The notes under the pieces are model-generated. The model ran no database searches and was not told where the DNA came from. It saw only the letters and a program-made list of their open reading frames with translations. Source: Syntrophaceae bacterium UBA6112 (GTDB taxonomy: Bacteria; Desulfobacterota; Syntrophia; Syntrophales; UBA5619). From it: a stretch of 61,641 bases of DNA. The stretch is taken from contig DIWG01000005.1 in the NCBI GenBank assembly GCA_002423465.1, positions 1-61,641 on the forward strand, read 5' to 3'. Below are positions 40,736 to 50,429 of the stretch, piece by piece; position 1 is the stretch's first letter; every line of letters begins with the position of its first letter. Both the position numbers and the translations under genes were made by a program.

Positions 40736-41878
40736 TCAGGATGGTTTGCCCAGCGTCGATTTGAGATATTTCAGCATCAGCTCTTCGACCATTTGCTCTT
40801 CGGGGATATTCTCAGAGGAATTTTGTATTTTAATTTCCATGGTTGTGATTTTAGCAGTCCGGAGGGCCACAGATTGTTTTGCCTGCCTTAAGGCGGCATA
40901 TTCTGCAAACAATTCAGAATGCGGTAAGGCCGATAGTTTTTGATACGCTGAGATCAACTGGCTTGGAGCGGGTAACTTCGGGGATTCAAGAATCGATTTG
41001 GAGCTGCGGGCAAACCGTTTCATTCCATTGAGGATATGACTCGATTGGACAAGGTTGATTCCGGACCATCCTGCCCGAAGCCATTGAAAAGCGCCGGTTC
41101 TCACCAGGGTTGGCGAAGCGCCGGAGACGATATAGACGCCCACGGAAAAGTAATCATAGATGTAGGATTTGACCCAGCCCAGGCCTGTCACGGGTGAGCC
41201 GGGTTGACCCGAGTAAAAGTAATTCCACTGATCATCGTTTCCCAGGATGACCCCCTTTTTACCGACATCGGATTGCTTGATCTGCTTGGAAATGGAAATC
41301 AGCGTCTGTCGGCCTTTGTGGCTCAGAAGGATCAGCGTTCTTTTGAGATCGTATTCATAGTATACGCCGGTGGTGAGGTCCGGCGTATTGGAGTCACGCT
41401 GTAATCCATGAACGACGACAGGCTCGCCGGCAGGAAATGCTAGCCGAGAGACATCGGGCATTTTTTGTGATTCTCCAGGGAGTCCGGTCCATAGAGAATA
41501 TCGCATCGAAGAGGGACGCGTGAGGGCGGATGGAATTTGAGGATTATAGGAATACTCCAGAAAATGGGGGAATGTGATCCTGGTGTCAAATTCATAATAG
41601 GCCCCGGGGCATTCCTGGAGTACGGGAAGGTCGACTTCCTTCTTCGACTTGGACAGGAGGACATAATCGACAAGGGTGGCGACCGCCTGAACATCGAGCC
41701 CGGTTTTGGGATCGGCGCAGAACTGAACAAGCTTCATTGCCGCCGCGGGGACAGCACCGGAAATGTCGGAAGAGCCGGCCAATGCTGGTTGATGCGACGA
41801 TATCGTCATCAACAAAAATATCAACGCAATCGATAACCAGCGGAAGCCGCAAAAAGGGGGCATGGAAAATGTTTTCAT
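40736..41878 (-). CDS. Secreted protein of unknown function
   Basis: A 380-aa protein with a signal peptide (WLSIALIFLLMTISSHQPALA, cut before GSSD). No catalytic or binding motif is recognised. The mature part has a Pro/Tyr-rich central region (FPHFLEYSYNPQIPSALTRP) and a helical, lysine-rich C-terminus. It is 3 bp upstream in coordinate terms from the crotonase gene, which is on the same strand and 5' to it (41882-42697), so the two may be cotranscribed. Function cannot be assigned. Confidence 0.75.
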   Translation of the reverse strand: MKTFSMPPFCGFRWLSIALIFLLMTISSHQPALAGSSDISGAVPAAAMKLVQFCADPKTGLDVQAVATLVDYVLLSKSKKEVDLPVLQECPGAYYEFDTRITFPHFLEYSYNPQIPSALTRPSSMRYSLWTGLPGESQKMPDVSRLAFPAGEPVVVHGLQRDSNTPDLTTGVYYEYDLKRTLILLSHKGRQTLISISKQIKQSDVGKKGVILGNDDQWNYFYSGQPGSPVTGLGWVKSYIYDYFSVGVYIVSGASPTLVRTGAFQWLRAGWSGINLVQSSHILNGMKRFARSSKSILESPKLPAPSQLISAYQKLSALPHSELFAEYAALRQAKQSVALRTAKITTMEIKIQNSSENIPEEQMVEELMLKYLKSTLGKPS

Positions 41879-41881
41879 CGC

Positions 41882-42697
41882 TCAGCTCTTTTTTGCCTTC
41901 CTCTCCATCGCCCTTTGCAGGGCTTCCTGGATTTCACGGGTGTTCAAAAATGCGGAATTCCAGGCGGCGACATACTTCAGCCCGTCGTCGACGCTGTGGT
42001 CTTCCATGTAGGCGAGGATTCGTTTGGTCCCTCGCACGGTGGGGGCTGCGTTCTCGTTGATCTCCGCCGCCAGCGCAAGAGCCCCTGCAATGAGCGTCTC
42101 CTGATTATCGTAGACTTCATTGACGAGACCCATCCGCAGCGCCTCATCGGCCTTGAAATCCCGACCCGTGAAGGCCATCATCCGGGTATTTCCCTGACCG
42201 ATGATCCGGGGGAGGCGATTGAGGCTGCCCATATCGGCCACGATGGCGATTTTTGTTTCCCGGAGGGAAAAGATCGCATCGCTTGCGGCGAGACGCAGAT
42301 CGCAGGCGGCACTGATGTCCAGCCCGGCGCCGATGCAGTGCCGGTGGATGGCTGCGATATAGATGTTGTTCCCGGCGGTCATCCGGTCGAAGCCCTCTTG
42401 CATCCGAAGGATCAGCCGGTAAAGTTCCTCCCGCGCGTCGGCGGTCGCTCCGGTCAGAGCGTTCTGATGATTCATGAAAAATTCGAAGACATCGATGCCG
42501 ACGCTGAAGGATTTTCCCCGCCCGGCAATGATGACGGCGCGGACCTCCGGATCGGCCTCCAGTTCGTCGATCACCCGGGGCAGATCCTCCCAGAAGGACC
42601 AATTCATCGCATTGAGTTTTTCGGGACGGTTAAAATAAAGGAGCGCCGTCCGGGTTTGCGGAATTTTTTCTATTTGGAAAAATGGATAAACGCCCAT
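41882..42697 (-). CDS. Enoyl-CoA hydratase/isomerase, dienoyl-CoA isomerase-like
   Basis: A 271-aa crotonase-fold enzyme. Oxyanion-hole stretches are FSVGIDVFEF and HRHCIGAGLDISAACDLRLA. The acidic residues in RETKIAIVADMGSLNRLPRIIG resemble those of delta3,5-delta2,4-dienoyl-CoA isomerases (pattern D-x-G-x-L-x-R-L-P), which move double bonds in unsaturated fatty acids. A simple enoyl-CoA hydratase is the alternative; the usual second Glu of hydratases is not obvious. Likely supports oxidation of unsaturated acids along with the operon at 23.6-29.2 kb. Confidence 0.85.
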   Translation of the reverse strand: MGVYPFFQIEKIPQTRTALLYFNRPEKLNAMNWSFWEDLPRVIDELEADPEVRAVIIAGRGKSFSVGIDVFEFFMNHQNALTGATADAREELYRLILRMQEGFDRMTAGNNIYIAAIHRHCIGAGLDISAACDLRLAASDAIFSLRETKIAIVADMGSLNRLPRIIGQGNTRMMAFTGRDFKADEALRMGLVNEVYDNQETLIAGALALAAEINENAAPTVRGTKRILAYMEDHSVDDGLKYVAAWNSAFLNTREIQEALQRAMERKAKKS

Positions 42698-43272
42698 GAT
42701 TTTCCTCTCTTTTTTAAGGTTGTTTTCTGAAACACCACCCCGCCTGGCTCGATCCTGTTTGATCGGGATCGCAGTCCGGAAGCCCCGTCCTGTGGGCGGG
42801 GAACTTCAGAGGCTGCGCGGTTCAAAACCATGTCGATTTGAACGCCCTTCTATCGGATGAGGAGCTGTGTTGTCAACGAATATGTAAAACAAACCCGTGC
42901 GCTGCTTTCCGGAACTTGGTCATGATCAAATCATTCATGAGTGCAACCGTCTGAAATTACATGGATACTTTACGATGTTGCCGTCTTGGCACATGTTTTT
43001 GATATCCAAAGCATTTCGCCTGACAATGACGGAGCCTTGGCCTCGGTTTCTTTTCTTGAACGAAAACCGTAAATCTGATAGACGCCGGCTATGGACGGAA
43101 CCGTTTGTTCAACTGCAAATCGCCATGCAACCGTCTGCGGGTTCATCCGATCTGGATTGTGGCGGGGGGTGCGAGCCCCAATGAAATGGTTTGTTCCGCC
43201 TCAGGATCGAAGATTCTCCGCGGCTTGCCGTGGAGCGCTTCCCCTGCGGAAACGTCCCGTCGGGAGACGGCC
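42698..43272. other. 575-bp region without a recognised gene
   Basis: Holds a short hairpin repeat (42779-42807) near the left end. A 95-codon open frame at 42897-43184 has no ribosome binding site or family resemblance and is not taken as a gene. Promoters of the flanking divergent genes should lie here. Confidence 0.5.
42779..42807. repeat. 29-bp hairpin repeat, copy A
   Basis: GAAGCCCCGTCCTGTGGGCG, completed by GGGAACTTC, forms a near-perfect hairpin. Its reverse complement matches 60692-60720 over 29 bp with about five mismatches. It resembles REP-like palindromes sometimes found at the ends of IS200/IS605 elements; that link is inference. Confidence 0.6.
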
Positions 43273-44049
43273 ATGAAGGCGATCTTTCTTTCGGACGTAC
43301 ACCTCAAGCGCCGTTCCGATCCCGGATATCAAAAATGCATGCAATTCTTCGCGTCTCTCCGGGGAAGGAGTGTTGAAACCGTCCGTCCGGGCGATGCGAA
43401 GGGCATCGTGATTGATCTTCTCATCATCGCGGGCGATTTCTTTGACTTCTGGTTTGAAAAGGGAGGCCGCATTTATCCTGAGTTCCGGCCTGTGGTGGAA
43501 AGTCTCGTTCTATTGAGGCGATCCGGTATCCGAATCTGCCTCTGCGAGGGGAATCACGACTTCTTCCTCGCCGACTATTTTTCCGAGAAGCTTGGAATCG
43601 AGGTCTACCCGGGGGATGCGCAATTCAAACTGGACGGCCTGCGGATCTTCACTTCCCACGGCGATACCGTGGATGCGCAAAACCGGCGGTACCTTGCGTT
43701 GCGTCGATTCCTGCGGAGCTCTTTTTCATACAGGCTGCAGCGGCTGTTTCCCCTGGGCTTACTCTGGCAGATCGCCCGGTTCAGCTCGAAGGTGAGTAAG
43801 GACCGGTTTGGCAGCGACACGGATGCGGACCGGCTGAGCGGGGTGATGCATGGTTTTGCGATAGAAAAGTACCGTGAAGGATTCGATGCCGTCATTTTCG
43901 GCCACTGTCATGTGCCGTCCTTCCGGGAAGAACAGCTCGGTGGGCGGAGAAGAATATTTGTTACTTTGGGAGACTGGATCACCCACCACAACTACCTCCT
44001 CTACGAAAACGGCCGTTTTACATTGAACAGCTTCCCTCCCGAGGGGTAG
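43273..44049 (+). CDS. lpxH: UDP-2,3-diacylglucosamine pyrophosphatase-like metallophosphoesterase
   Basis: A 258-aa calcineurin-type phosphoesterase. Metal-ligand motifs are SDVHLKR (Asp8, His10), AGDFFDFW, GNHDFFLADYF, TSHGD and FGHCHVPSF in order, and the first and third are as in LpxH, which cleaves UDP-2,3-diacylglucosamine to lipid X in lipid A synthesis. The start at 43273 follows CGGGAGACGG. It stands alone, so the LpxH call rests only on motifs; another phosphoesterase of the same family is possible. Confidence 0.82.
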   Translation: MKAIFLSDVHLKRRSDPGYQKCMQFFASLRGRSVETVRPGDAKGIVIDLLIIAGDFFDFWFEKGGRIYPEFRPVVESLVLLRRSGIRICLCEGNHDFFLADYFSEKLGIEVYPGDAQFKLDGLRIFTSHGDTVDAQNRRYLALRRFLRSSFSYRLQRLFPLGLLWQIARFSSKVSKDRFGSDTDADRLSGVMHGFAIEKYREGFDAVIFGHCHVPSFREEQLGGRRRIFVTLGDWITHHNYLLYENGRFTLNSFPPEG

Positions 44050-44114
44050 CATGGAGATTTTGTGAAGGAGGGTCTACTGGCCGGGAACGTATCTGCGGCA
44101 TGTCGGTGAATATC

Positions 44115-44606
44115 TCAGGACGCGCATTCCGACTCATCCCCTTTGATCTTTTCGATGGCATGCGGCAGCGCGGGGAGCAGGACACTGAGATTTTCCCTTG
44201 CCCCTTTCGGACTGCCGGGGAGGTTGATGATCAACGTGCGACCTCGGATGCCCGCGAGGGCGCGCGAGATCATCGCATGGGGGGTGACGGCCGCGCTCCG
44301 GCGGCGCATCTCTTCCGCCATCCCGGGGATTTCCCGGTCAATGACCTCCCGGGTCGCATCCGGTGTTACGTCCCGGGGGCTGACACCTGTGCCTCCCGTC
44401 GTCACGATCAGGTCAACTTCTCCCCGGTCGCTCCACTCCAGAAGGGTCCGGCGGATCATCTCCCGTTCGTCGGGAATGATTCGCCGGCCGATAATTTCCA
44501 TTCCCGCCGCCTCAAGCATCCCGGCGATCTCCGGACCGCTGCCGTCCTCGCGCTCGCCGCGCGATCCCCTGTCGCTCACGGTGATGATAACCGACCGGAA
44601 TCCCAT
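44115..44606 (-). CDS. mog: Molybdopterin adenylyltransferase (MoaB/MogA)
   Basis: A 163-aa protein of the MogA/MoaB fold, which adenylates molybdopterin before metal insertion. Motif VTTGGTGVSPRDVTPDAT is the substrate-binding loop, and INLPGSPKGARENL is the C-terminal hallmark. The start at 44606 lies 1 bp after the EF-G stop, so it is probably cotranscribed with the elongation factor; an in-frame longer version runs inside that gene. MoaB and MogA cannot be separated with certainty here. Confidence 0.9.
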   Translation of the reverse strand: MGFRSVIITVSDRGSRGEREDGSGPEIAGMLEAAGMEIIGRRIIPDEREMIRRTLLEWSDRGEVDLIVTTGGTGVSPRDVTPDATREVIDREIPGMAEEMRRRSAAVTPHAMISRALAGIRGRTLIINLPGSPKGARENLSVLLPALPHAIEKIKGDESECAS

Positions 44607-44607
44607 C

Positions 44608-46686
44608 TCACGCCTCATCCTTCTTGGATTCGGCGATGATCTTTTCCGCGATGTAGACGGGAACCTCCTCGTAATGGGAATGCTCATAGGTGAAGGTTCC
44701 GCGGCCGCTCGTCATCGAACGGAGATCCGGGGCATATTTGAGAATCTCCGCCAGGGGTACCTGGCCCTTGATAATCTGGTGATGACCCAGCGAATCCATT
44801 CCCAGAACCTTGCCACGGCGGCTGTTCAGATCGCCGATGACATCTCCCATGTATTCGTCGGGGATTTCGATGGAGATGTTGACAATCGGTTCAAGGAGGG
44901 TCGGCTGGCATTCGAGGACGCCCTTCTTGAAGCCGAGGGAACCCGCGATCTTGAAAGCCATTTCTGAGGAATCAACGGTATGGTATGACCCGTCCGTCAA
45001 AGAAACGCGAAGATCGACGACCGGATAGCCGGCCACGACGCCCTCCGCCATCGCCTCCACGATCCCCTTTTCAACCGCCGGACGGTACTGCCCGGGAATC
45101 ACGCCCCCGACAATCCGGTCTACGAACTCGAACCCGCTTCCCCGGGGGAGCGGTTCGATATCCAGCCACGTATCCCCGAATTGACCGCGGCCGCCGGACT
45201 GTTTCTTGTAGCGTCCCTGGACTGTGGTCTTTCCCTTGATCGTTTCCTTGTAGGGAACCTTCGGTGTCTTCAGATTCACCTCAAGACCGAATTTACGTTT
45301 CATCTTTTCGACAGTCACCTCGATGTGGACCTGACCAAGCCCGGAGAGGATCATCTCCCGGGTCTGATCATCCCGGTGGAAAATGAGGGTGGGGTCCTCA
45401 TCTGTCAAGCGGTGGATCGATGAGACCAACTTGTCTTCATCGCCGCGCGTCTTCGCCTCTACGGCAAAGGAGATGATCGCGGGAGGAGGTTCGATCTTGG
45501 GGTAGATGATCGGGGATTTCTCCGCACTCAGCGTGTCGCCCGTCGCCGTCTCCTTTAGTTTGGCGATGGCAGCGATGTCGCCGGGGATCAGCTCTTCGAC
45601 CGGTTTCTGGGTTTTTCCCTCGAGGAAGAAGAGGTTCCCGATCCGCTCGGTCGTCTTGCGCGAGGCGTTGAAAAGGCTTAAGTCGGATTTGAGCGTACCC
45701 GAATAAACGCGGAAGAGGGTGAGGCGCCCGGCATAAGGGTCGGCGATGGTCTTGAAGACGAGGGCCGAAAACGGCGCCGATTCTTCGGGCAGACGGGTTT
45801 CTTCGTCAGCGGTTCCCGGTTTCGTTCCCAAAACAGTGCCGCGGTCTACGGGTGAAGGGAGGTAACGGACGATCGTGTCGAGAAGGGGGTGGATGCCGAT
45901 ATTCTTCGTGGCCGAGCCGCAGAAAATGGGGACAATAGCGCCGGATACGACGCCCTTCCGGAGACCGGCCTGCAGATCTTCCGGGCTCAGTTCGCCGCCC
46001 TCAAGATATTTGTTCATCAGTTCATCGTCGGTTTCGGCGATGTCTTCGATCAGGATATCACGGTATTGTTGAACCGTTTCGACCATGTCCGATGGAATAT
46101 CGATGGTTTTTTCCACTCTTTTCTGATCGTCGTACGTGAAGGCCTTCATGCAGGTCAGATCAACCACCCCGCTGAAGTTGTTCTCGGCGCCGATGGGGAG
46201 GGAAAAGATGGTGACCTTCCTGCCCAGACGCTCCCGGATGGTCGCGACGGCCTTTTCGAAATCGGCCCGTTCCCGGTCCATCCGGCTGATAAACAAAAGG
46301 CGAGGAAGGTTGAATTCATCTGCATATTCCCAGACTTTTTCCGTCTGAAATTCGACGCCGGCAACGGCATCGACGAGGACCACCGCACTGTCGACGATTC
46401 TGAGGCAGCTCTTCGTATCAAATGTGAAATTGGAATCACCGGGGGTGTCGATGAAGTTGATCCGGTGCTTATCCCAATCGATATGGTTCGTGGCGGCGCT
46501 GATGGAGATGTGTCTCTTCTGTTCCTCCGGTTCATAGTCCATGGAGGAAGTTCCCTCGTCTACGCGGCCGGGCCGATCAGTCTTGCCGGCCAAAAAAAGA
46601 AGGGATTCGCAGAAAGAGGTTTTCCCCGTGCCTCCATGGCCGATGATGGCCAGATTTCTGATCGATTTTGATTCATATTTTGACAT
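44608..46686 (-). CDS. Elongation factor G paralogue (EF-G2 type)
   Basis: A 692-aa translational GTPase with the five EF-G domains. The P-loop is GHGGTGKTS (about residues 16-24) rather than AHIDAGKT of canonical EF-G, and switch I reads DYEPEEQKRHISI, lacking the RGITI motif; DTPGDSNF and ISRMDRE follow. These changes are typical of the second EF-G class (EF-G2/FusA2), which hydrolyses GTP but may have a specialised role. It is not next to rpsL/rpsG. A ribosome binding site GAAAGGAGC precedes the ATG. Confidence 0.9.
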   Translation of the reverse strand: MSKYESKSIRNLAIIGHGGTGKTSFCESLLFLAGKTDRPGRVDEGTSSMDYEPEEQKRHISISAATNHIDWDKHRINFIDTPGDSNFTFDTKSCLRIVDSAVVLVDAVAGVEFQTEKVWEYADEFNLPRLLFISRMDRERADFEKAVATIRERLGRKVTIFSLPIGAENNFSGVVDLTCMKAFTYDDQKRVEKTIDIPSDMVETVQQYRDILIEDIAETDDELMNKYLEGGELSPEDLQAGLRKGVVSGAIVPIFCGSATKNIGIHPLLDTIVRYLPSPVDRGTVLGTKPGTADEETRLPEESAPFSALVFKTIADPYAGRLTLFRVYSGTLKSDLSLFNASRKTTERIGNLFFLEGKTQKPVEELIPGDIAAIAKLKETATGDTLSAEKSPIIYPKIEPPPAIISFAVEAKTRGDEDKLVSSIHRLTDEDPTLIFHRDDQTREMILSGLGQVHIEVTVEKMKRKFGLEVNLKTPKVPYKETIKGKTTVQGRYKKQSGGRGQFGDTWLDIEPLPRGSGFEFVDRIVGGVIPGQYRPAVEKGIVEAMAEGVVAGYPVVDLRVSLTDGSYHTVDSSEMAFKIAGSLGFKKGVLECQPTLLEPIVNISIEIPDEYMGDVIGDLNSRRGKVLGMDSLGHHQIIKGQVPLAEILKYAPDLRSMTSGRGTFTYEHSHYEEVPVYIAEKIIAESKKDEA

Positions 46687-46869
46687 GAACGCTCCTTTCT
46701 GATGATCGGGACCTGGATTCTATGTGCCTGAGCTCTTTAGCTTAACCGTCGCTTCAAAGTCAAGACAAATCTGGCATGAAATCGATGCTTGACTTTTAAA
46801 ACGATTATGATATTTACCCAAACCAATTTTGCTTCATCATCTGCCAATCGACGGGAAAGAGGAGCATGA

Positions 46870-47775
46870 ATGTCAAAGAATTTCTACACACTCCTGATTC
46901 TTCCAAAGAAAGACAGCGCAGCAAAGAGAATCAGTTTGTCCGGCACGCTGGTCAGGGGCGTCACCGTATTCGTGATGGGTCTTGTCCTGTTCATGATGTA
47001 CTTTTCTTATGATTATATTCATATCCGCAGGGAACAGGTCGAACTTCAGCGACTGAGACAACAAACGGGGGAACAGCGGCGGCAGATCGATGGGTTGGTG
47101 GCCAAGGTGGATCAGTTTGCCGACAAAATGGATGAATTGAGGCAAGTCGACAGGAAAATACGAATTTTGGCCAAACTGGTCACCGGCAAGGACAAAAATC
47201 AGCTCCTCGGCATCGGCGGTCCTGTGAGTGAAGAGAATCGCCTGCGCTCTCAGATGGTCGCCGATGACAAGACGATGATTGTCGAAATCGGCCGTCATGT
47301 GGATCGTCTGATGAATGACGCCTCATCCCGGGAACAGAGTTTTGCAGACCTCCTGGCATATCTGCAAGAGAAGAAGTCGATTTTGGCCGCAACCCCTTCC
47401 TCCTGGCCCGTTATGGGATGGGTAACATCCGAATTCGGCCGCCGATTATCCCCATTCGGGGGCGAAGTGGAAATTCATAAAGGGATCGACATTGCGACGC
47501 GGTTCGGGCGCACCGTTCAGGCGCCGGCGGACGGTATCATTGCGGAGGTTGCCTATAAGCAAGATGTAGGTACGATGGTCCGGATCGATCACGGTCACGG
47601 CATTTCGACGCTCTATGGACACCTCTCCAAGGCGGTCGTACGGGTCGGGACAACGGTCCGCAAGGGGGAACGGATCGGCCAAGTGGGAAATACGGGCCGG
47701 AGCACCGGATCACATCTTCACTATGCCGTTATGCTGAACGGCGTCGCGGTCAATCCAAGGAAATATCTGAATTAA
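46870..47775 (+). CDS. M23-family peptidoglycan endopeptidase
   Basis: A 301-aa periplasmic zinc endopeptidase or activator. It has one N-terminal transmembrane helix (GVTVFVMGLVLFMMYFSYDY), a coiled-coil region (about 50-110), and a C-terminal LytM/M23 domain with HKGID (His and Asp zinc ligands) and the HLHYAV motif, so it is probably catalytically competent. It lies 83 bp before secA on the same strand, an arrangement frequent in related bacteria. It would cleave peptidoglycan cross-links during growth or division. Substrate preference is unknown. Confidence 0.88.
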   Translation: MSKNFYTLLILPKKDSAAKRISLSGTLVRGVTVFVMGLVLFMMYFSYDYIHIRREQVELQRLRQQTGEQRRQIDGLVAKVDQFADKMDELRQVDRKIRILAKLVTGKDKNQLLGIGGPVSEENRLRSQMVADDKTMIVEIGRHVDRLMNDASSREQSFADLLAYLQEKKSILAATPSSWPVMGWVTSEFGRRLSPFGGEVEIHKGIDIATRFGRTVQAPADGIIAEVAYKQDVGTMVRIDHGHGISTLYGHLSKAVVRVGTTVRKGERIGQVGNTGRSTGSHLHYAVMLNGVAVNPRKYLN

Positions 47776-47858
47776 TTTCCGGTTCAAGGAAACGAAATTT
47801 CCGCCCCTTGAGGAAAGAATCCACCGGTCATAGCGCCGGTTTTTTTTTGAGGAATATG

Positions 47859-50378
47859 ATGTTCAACGAGATTCTAAAAAAGATTTTCGGCAGCAAGAAT
47901 GACCGGGAGATGAAACGACTTTCCCTGATTCTACATGAGATCAATCAATTTGAACCGTCCATGACGGCGGCGACCGATGAGGAACTCAAGGCAAAAACAC
48001 TCCATTTTCAGGAAAAACTTCTTAACGGCGCCGAACTGGACGATATTCTCGTTGAGGCCTTTGCCGTCGTTCGGGAGGCAGCCCGGCGAACGGTCGGGAT
48101 GAGGCCCTTTGACGTCCAGATCCTCGGAGGACTGGTTCTGTACGAGGGGAAAATCGCCGAAATGAAAACGGGCGAGGGGAAGACCCTGGCTGCGACAATG
48201 CCCCTCTATTTATATGCGCTGATGGGCAAGGGCGCCCATCTGGTGACGGTCAATGACTATCTGGCGCGCAGAGACGCAGAGTGGATGGGGCCCATATATC
48301 AATTTCTCGGGATGACCGTCGGCGTCATCGTTCATGGTATGGATGACGATGAGCGGCGTGCGGCCTACCATTCCGACATCACCTACGGGACGAACAACGA
48401 GTTCGGATTCGATTATCTGCGCGATAACATGAAGTTCAACCTCGATGATTATGTCCAGCGCGATTTTCAATACGCCATCGTGGATGAGGTGGACAGCATT
48501 CTCATCGACGAGGCGCGGACGCCGCTGATCATCTCCGGACCTTCTGATGAGTCGACCGACAAGTACAATCGGGTCAACCAGGTGATTCCAAACCTGCGAA
48601 AAGAGAAGGATTATACGGTCGAGGAGAAGAGCCGCACCGTCGTTCTCACGGAGGAGGGGGTGGCCCGGGTCGAAAGTTATCTAAAGGTGCAGAATCTCTA
48701 CGAGCCCCAAAACATCGATCTCCTCCACCATGTCAACCAGGCCCTTCGCGCCCATACCCTCTTCAAGCGGGATGTCGACTACCTCGTCAAAGAGGGAAAG
48801 GTCATCATCGTGGATGAATTCACCGGCAGGGTGATGCCGGGGAGGCGTTACAGCGACGGCCTCCATCAGGCGCTCGAGGCGAAAGAACACGTGAAGGTCG
48901 AGCAGGAGAATCAGACGCTGGCGTCGATCACGTTCCAGAATTATTTCCGGATGTACGGCAAGCTGGCGGGGATGACCGGTACGGCCGATACGGAAGCCGA
49001 AGAGTTTGGTAAAATTTACAAGCTCGAGGTTCTGGTGGTACCGACAAACATGCCGATGATCCGGGAAGACCATTCGGATGTCATATACAAGACCGAAAAG
49101 GAGAAATTTTCGGCGGTCATCGAGGAGATCAAGGCGCTGCACGAGGCAAAACGGCCGGTCCTCGTGGGAACCATCTCGATTGAAAAATCGGAGCTTCTGA
49201 GCAAATATCTGACCCGGGCGGGCGTCAAACATCATGTTCTGAATGCAAAAAATCATGAAAGAGAGGCGGAGATCGTCGCCCAGGCCGGTCAGCCCGGTCA
49301 GGTAACCATCTCGACGAACATGGCCGGACGCGGAACGGACATCAAGCTGGGCGAGGGAGTGGCCGATCTCGGCGGTCTCCATATTCTGGGGACGGAAAGG
49401 CACGAGAGCCGCCGGATCGACAACCAGCTCCGCGGACGTTCGGGACGCCAGGGGGACATGGGGTCGTCCCGCTTCTACCTCTCCCTCGAGGATGATCTCC
49501 TGCGGATCTTCGGGGCGGAGCGGATCTCCAGCATCATGGACCGGATCGGCATGGAAGAGGGGCAGCCGATCGAACACCGGCTGATTTCAAAGGCGATCGA
49601 AAATGCCCAGAAGCGGGTCGAAGGGCAGAATTTCGATATCCGCAAGCACCTGCTGGAATATGACGACGTCATGAACCGCCAGCGGCAGGTGATCTACGAA
49701 CAGCGGAAAAAGGTTCTCAAGGGGGAGACGCTTTGGGACGACGTGGAGGAGATGCTGGAGGAGATCGTCGAGGAGATGCTCCCGGAGTATGTCGATGAGA
49801 AACGCCACCCGGAGGATTGGGATCTCAAGGGGCTGGATGAAGAGATCTTCCGCCATTTTACGCTGAAACTGAACCTGGACGGGACGGCACGGGAACTTGG
49901 GCCGGATGTCATTTCCGAGCAGATCATCGCGGAGGTCAAGAAGCTTCTCCGGAACAAAGAGACCGAGTACGGGAAGCCTCTGATGGATTACCTGATGAAG
50001 GTGATCATGCTCCAGTCGATCGATACGCAATGGAAGGAAAATCTTCTTGCGATGGATCACCTCAAGGAAGGGATCGGCCTGCGGGGATACGGCCAGAAGG
50101 ATCCGGTCCGGGAGTATCAGAAAGAGGGCTACGACATGTTTATGGACATGATCCGCCGCATCAAGGAGGACAGCGTTGAAAAACTCTGTCTGGTGCAGAT
50201 CCACCGCGAGGAAGAGGTGGAGCGAATCGAGGAGAAACGGCGGCAGAATTACATCATGTCAAGAGGAGAAGATACTCCGGCGGCTGCGACGATCAAAAGA
50301 GACGCGGCCAAGGTCGGCCGGAATGATCCGTGTCCCTGCGGCAGCGGCAAGAAATACAAGAAGTGCTGCGGCCAATAG
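47859..50378 (+). CDS. secA: Preprotein translocase ATPase SecA
   Basis: Motor of the Sec pathway that drives unfolded preproteins through SecYEG. The 839-aa protein has Walker A GEGKT (residues 105-109), a DEVDSILIDEART block, the TISTNMAGRGTDIKLGEGV helicase motif, and a C-terminal zinc-binding tail CPCGSGKKYKKCC for SecB and lipid contacts. The start at 47859 is used because GAGG stands 6 bases before it; ATG at 47856 is too close. It follows the M23 peptidase and is followed by a hairpin. Confidence 0.96.
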   Translation: MFNEILKKIFGSKNDREMKRLSLILHEINQFEPSMTAATDEELKAKTLHFQEKLLNGAELDDILVEAFAVVREAARRTVGMRPFDVQILGGLVLYEGKIAEMKTGEGKTLAATMPLYLYALMGKGAHLVTVNDYLARRDAEWMGPIYQFLGMTVGVIVHGMDDDERRAAYHSDITYGTNNEFGFDYLRDNMKFNLDDYVQRDFQYAIVDEVDSILIDEARTPLIISGPSDESTDKYNRVNQVIPNLRKEKDYTVEEKSRTVVLTEEGVARVESYLKVQNLYEPQNIDLLHHVNQALRAHTLFKRDVDYLVKEGKVIIVDEFTGRVMPGRRYSDGLHQALEAKEHVKVEQENQTLASITFQNYFRMYGKLAGMTGTADTEAEEFGKIYKLEVLVVPTNMPMIREDHSDVIYKTEKEKFSAVIEEIKALHEAKRPVLVGTISIEKSELLSKYLTRAGVKHHVLNAKNHEREAEIVAQAGQPGQVTISTNMAGRGTDIKLGEGVADLGGLHILGTERHESRRIDNQLRGRSGRQGDMGSSRFYLSLEDDLLRIFGAERISSIMDRIGMEEGQPIEHRLISKAIENAQKRVEGQNFDIRKHLLEYDDVMNRQRQVIYEQRKKVLKGETLWDDVEEMLEEIVEEMLPEYVDEKRHPEDWDLKGLDEEIFRHFTLKLNLDGTARELGPDVISEQIIAEVKKLLRNKETEYGKPLMDYLMKVIMLQSIDTQWKENLLAMDHLKEGIGLRGYGQKDPVREYQKEGYDMFMDMIRRIKEDSVEKLCLVQIHREEEVERIEEKRRQNYIMSRGEDTPAAATIKRDAAKVGRNDPCPCGSGKKYKKCCGQ

Positions 50379-50383
50379 TAGGA

Positions 50384-50414
50384 ATGGGGACACCTTGCTT
50401 CAAGGTGTCCCCAT
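50384..50414 (+). terminator. Hairpin after secA
   Basis: ATGGGGACACCTTG and CAAGGTGTCCCCAT pair perfectly over 14 bp with a 3-base loop. There is no T-run, so it may be a transcription attenuator, an mRNA-stabilising hairpin or a repeat, rather than a classic terminator. Confidence 0.6.
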
Positions 50415-50429
50415 AAACCAGGTGAGGGT

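Noticed and set aside
42971..43000. A sigma-54-like TGGCACATGTTTTTGA
   Set aside because: The -12 GC element is missing and the neighbouring gene start is far away.
42897..43184. A 95-codon frame in the gap before lpxH
   Set aside because: No ribosome binding site, no family resemblance and no coupling to a neighbour.
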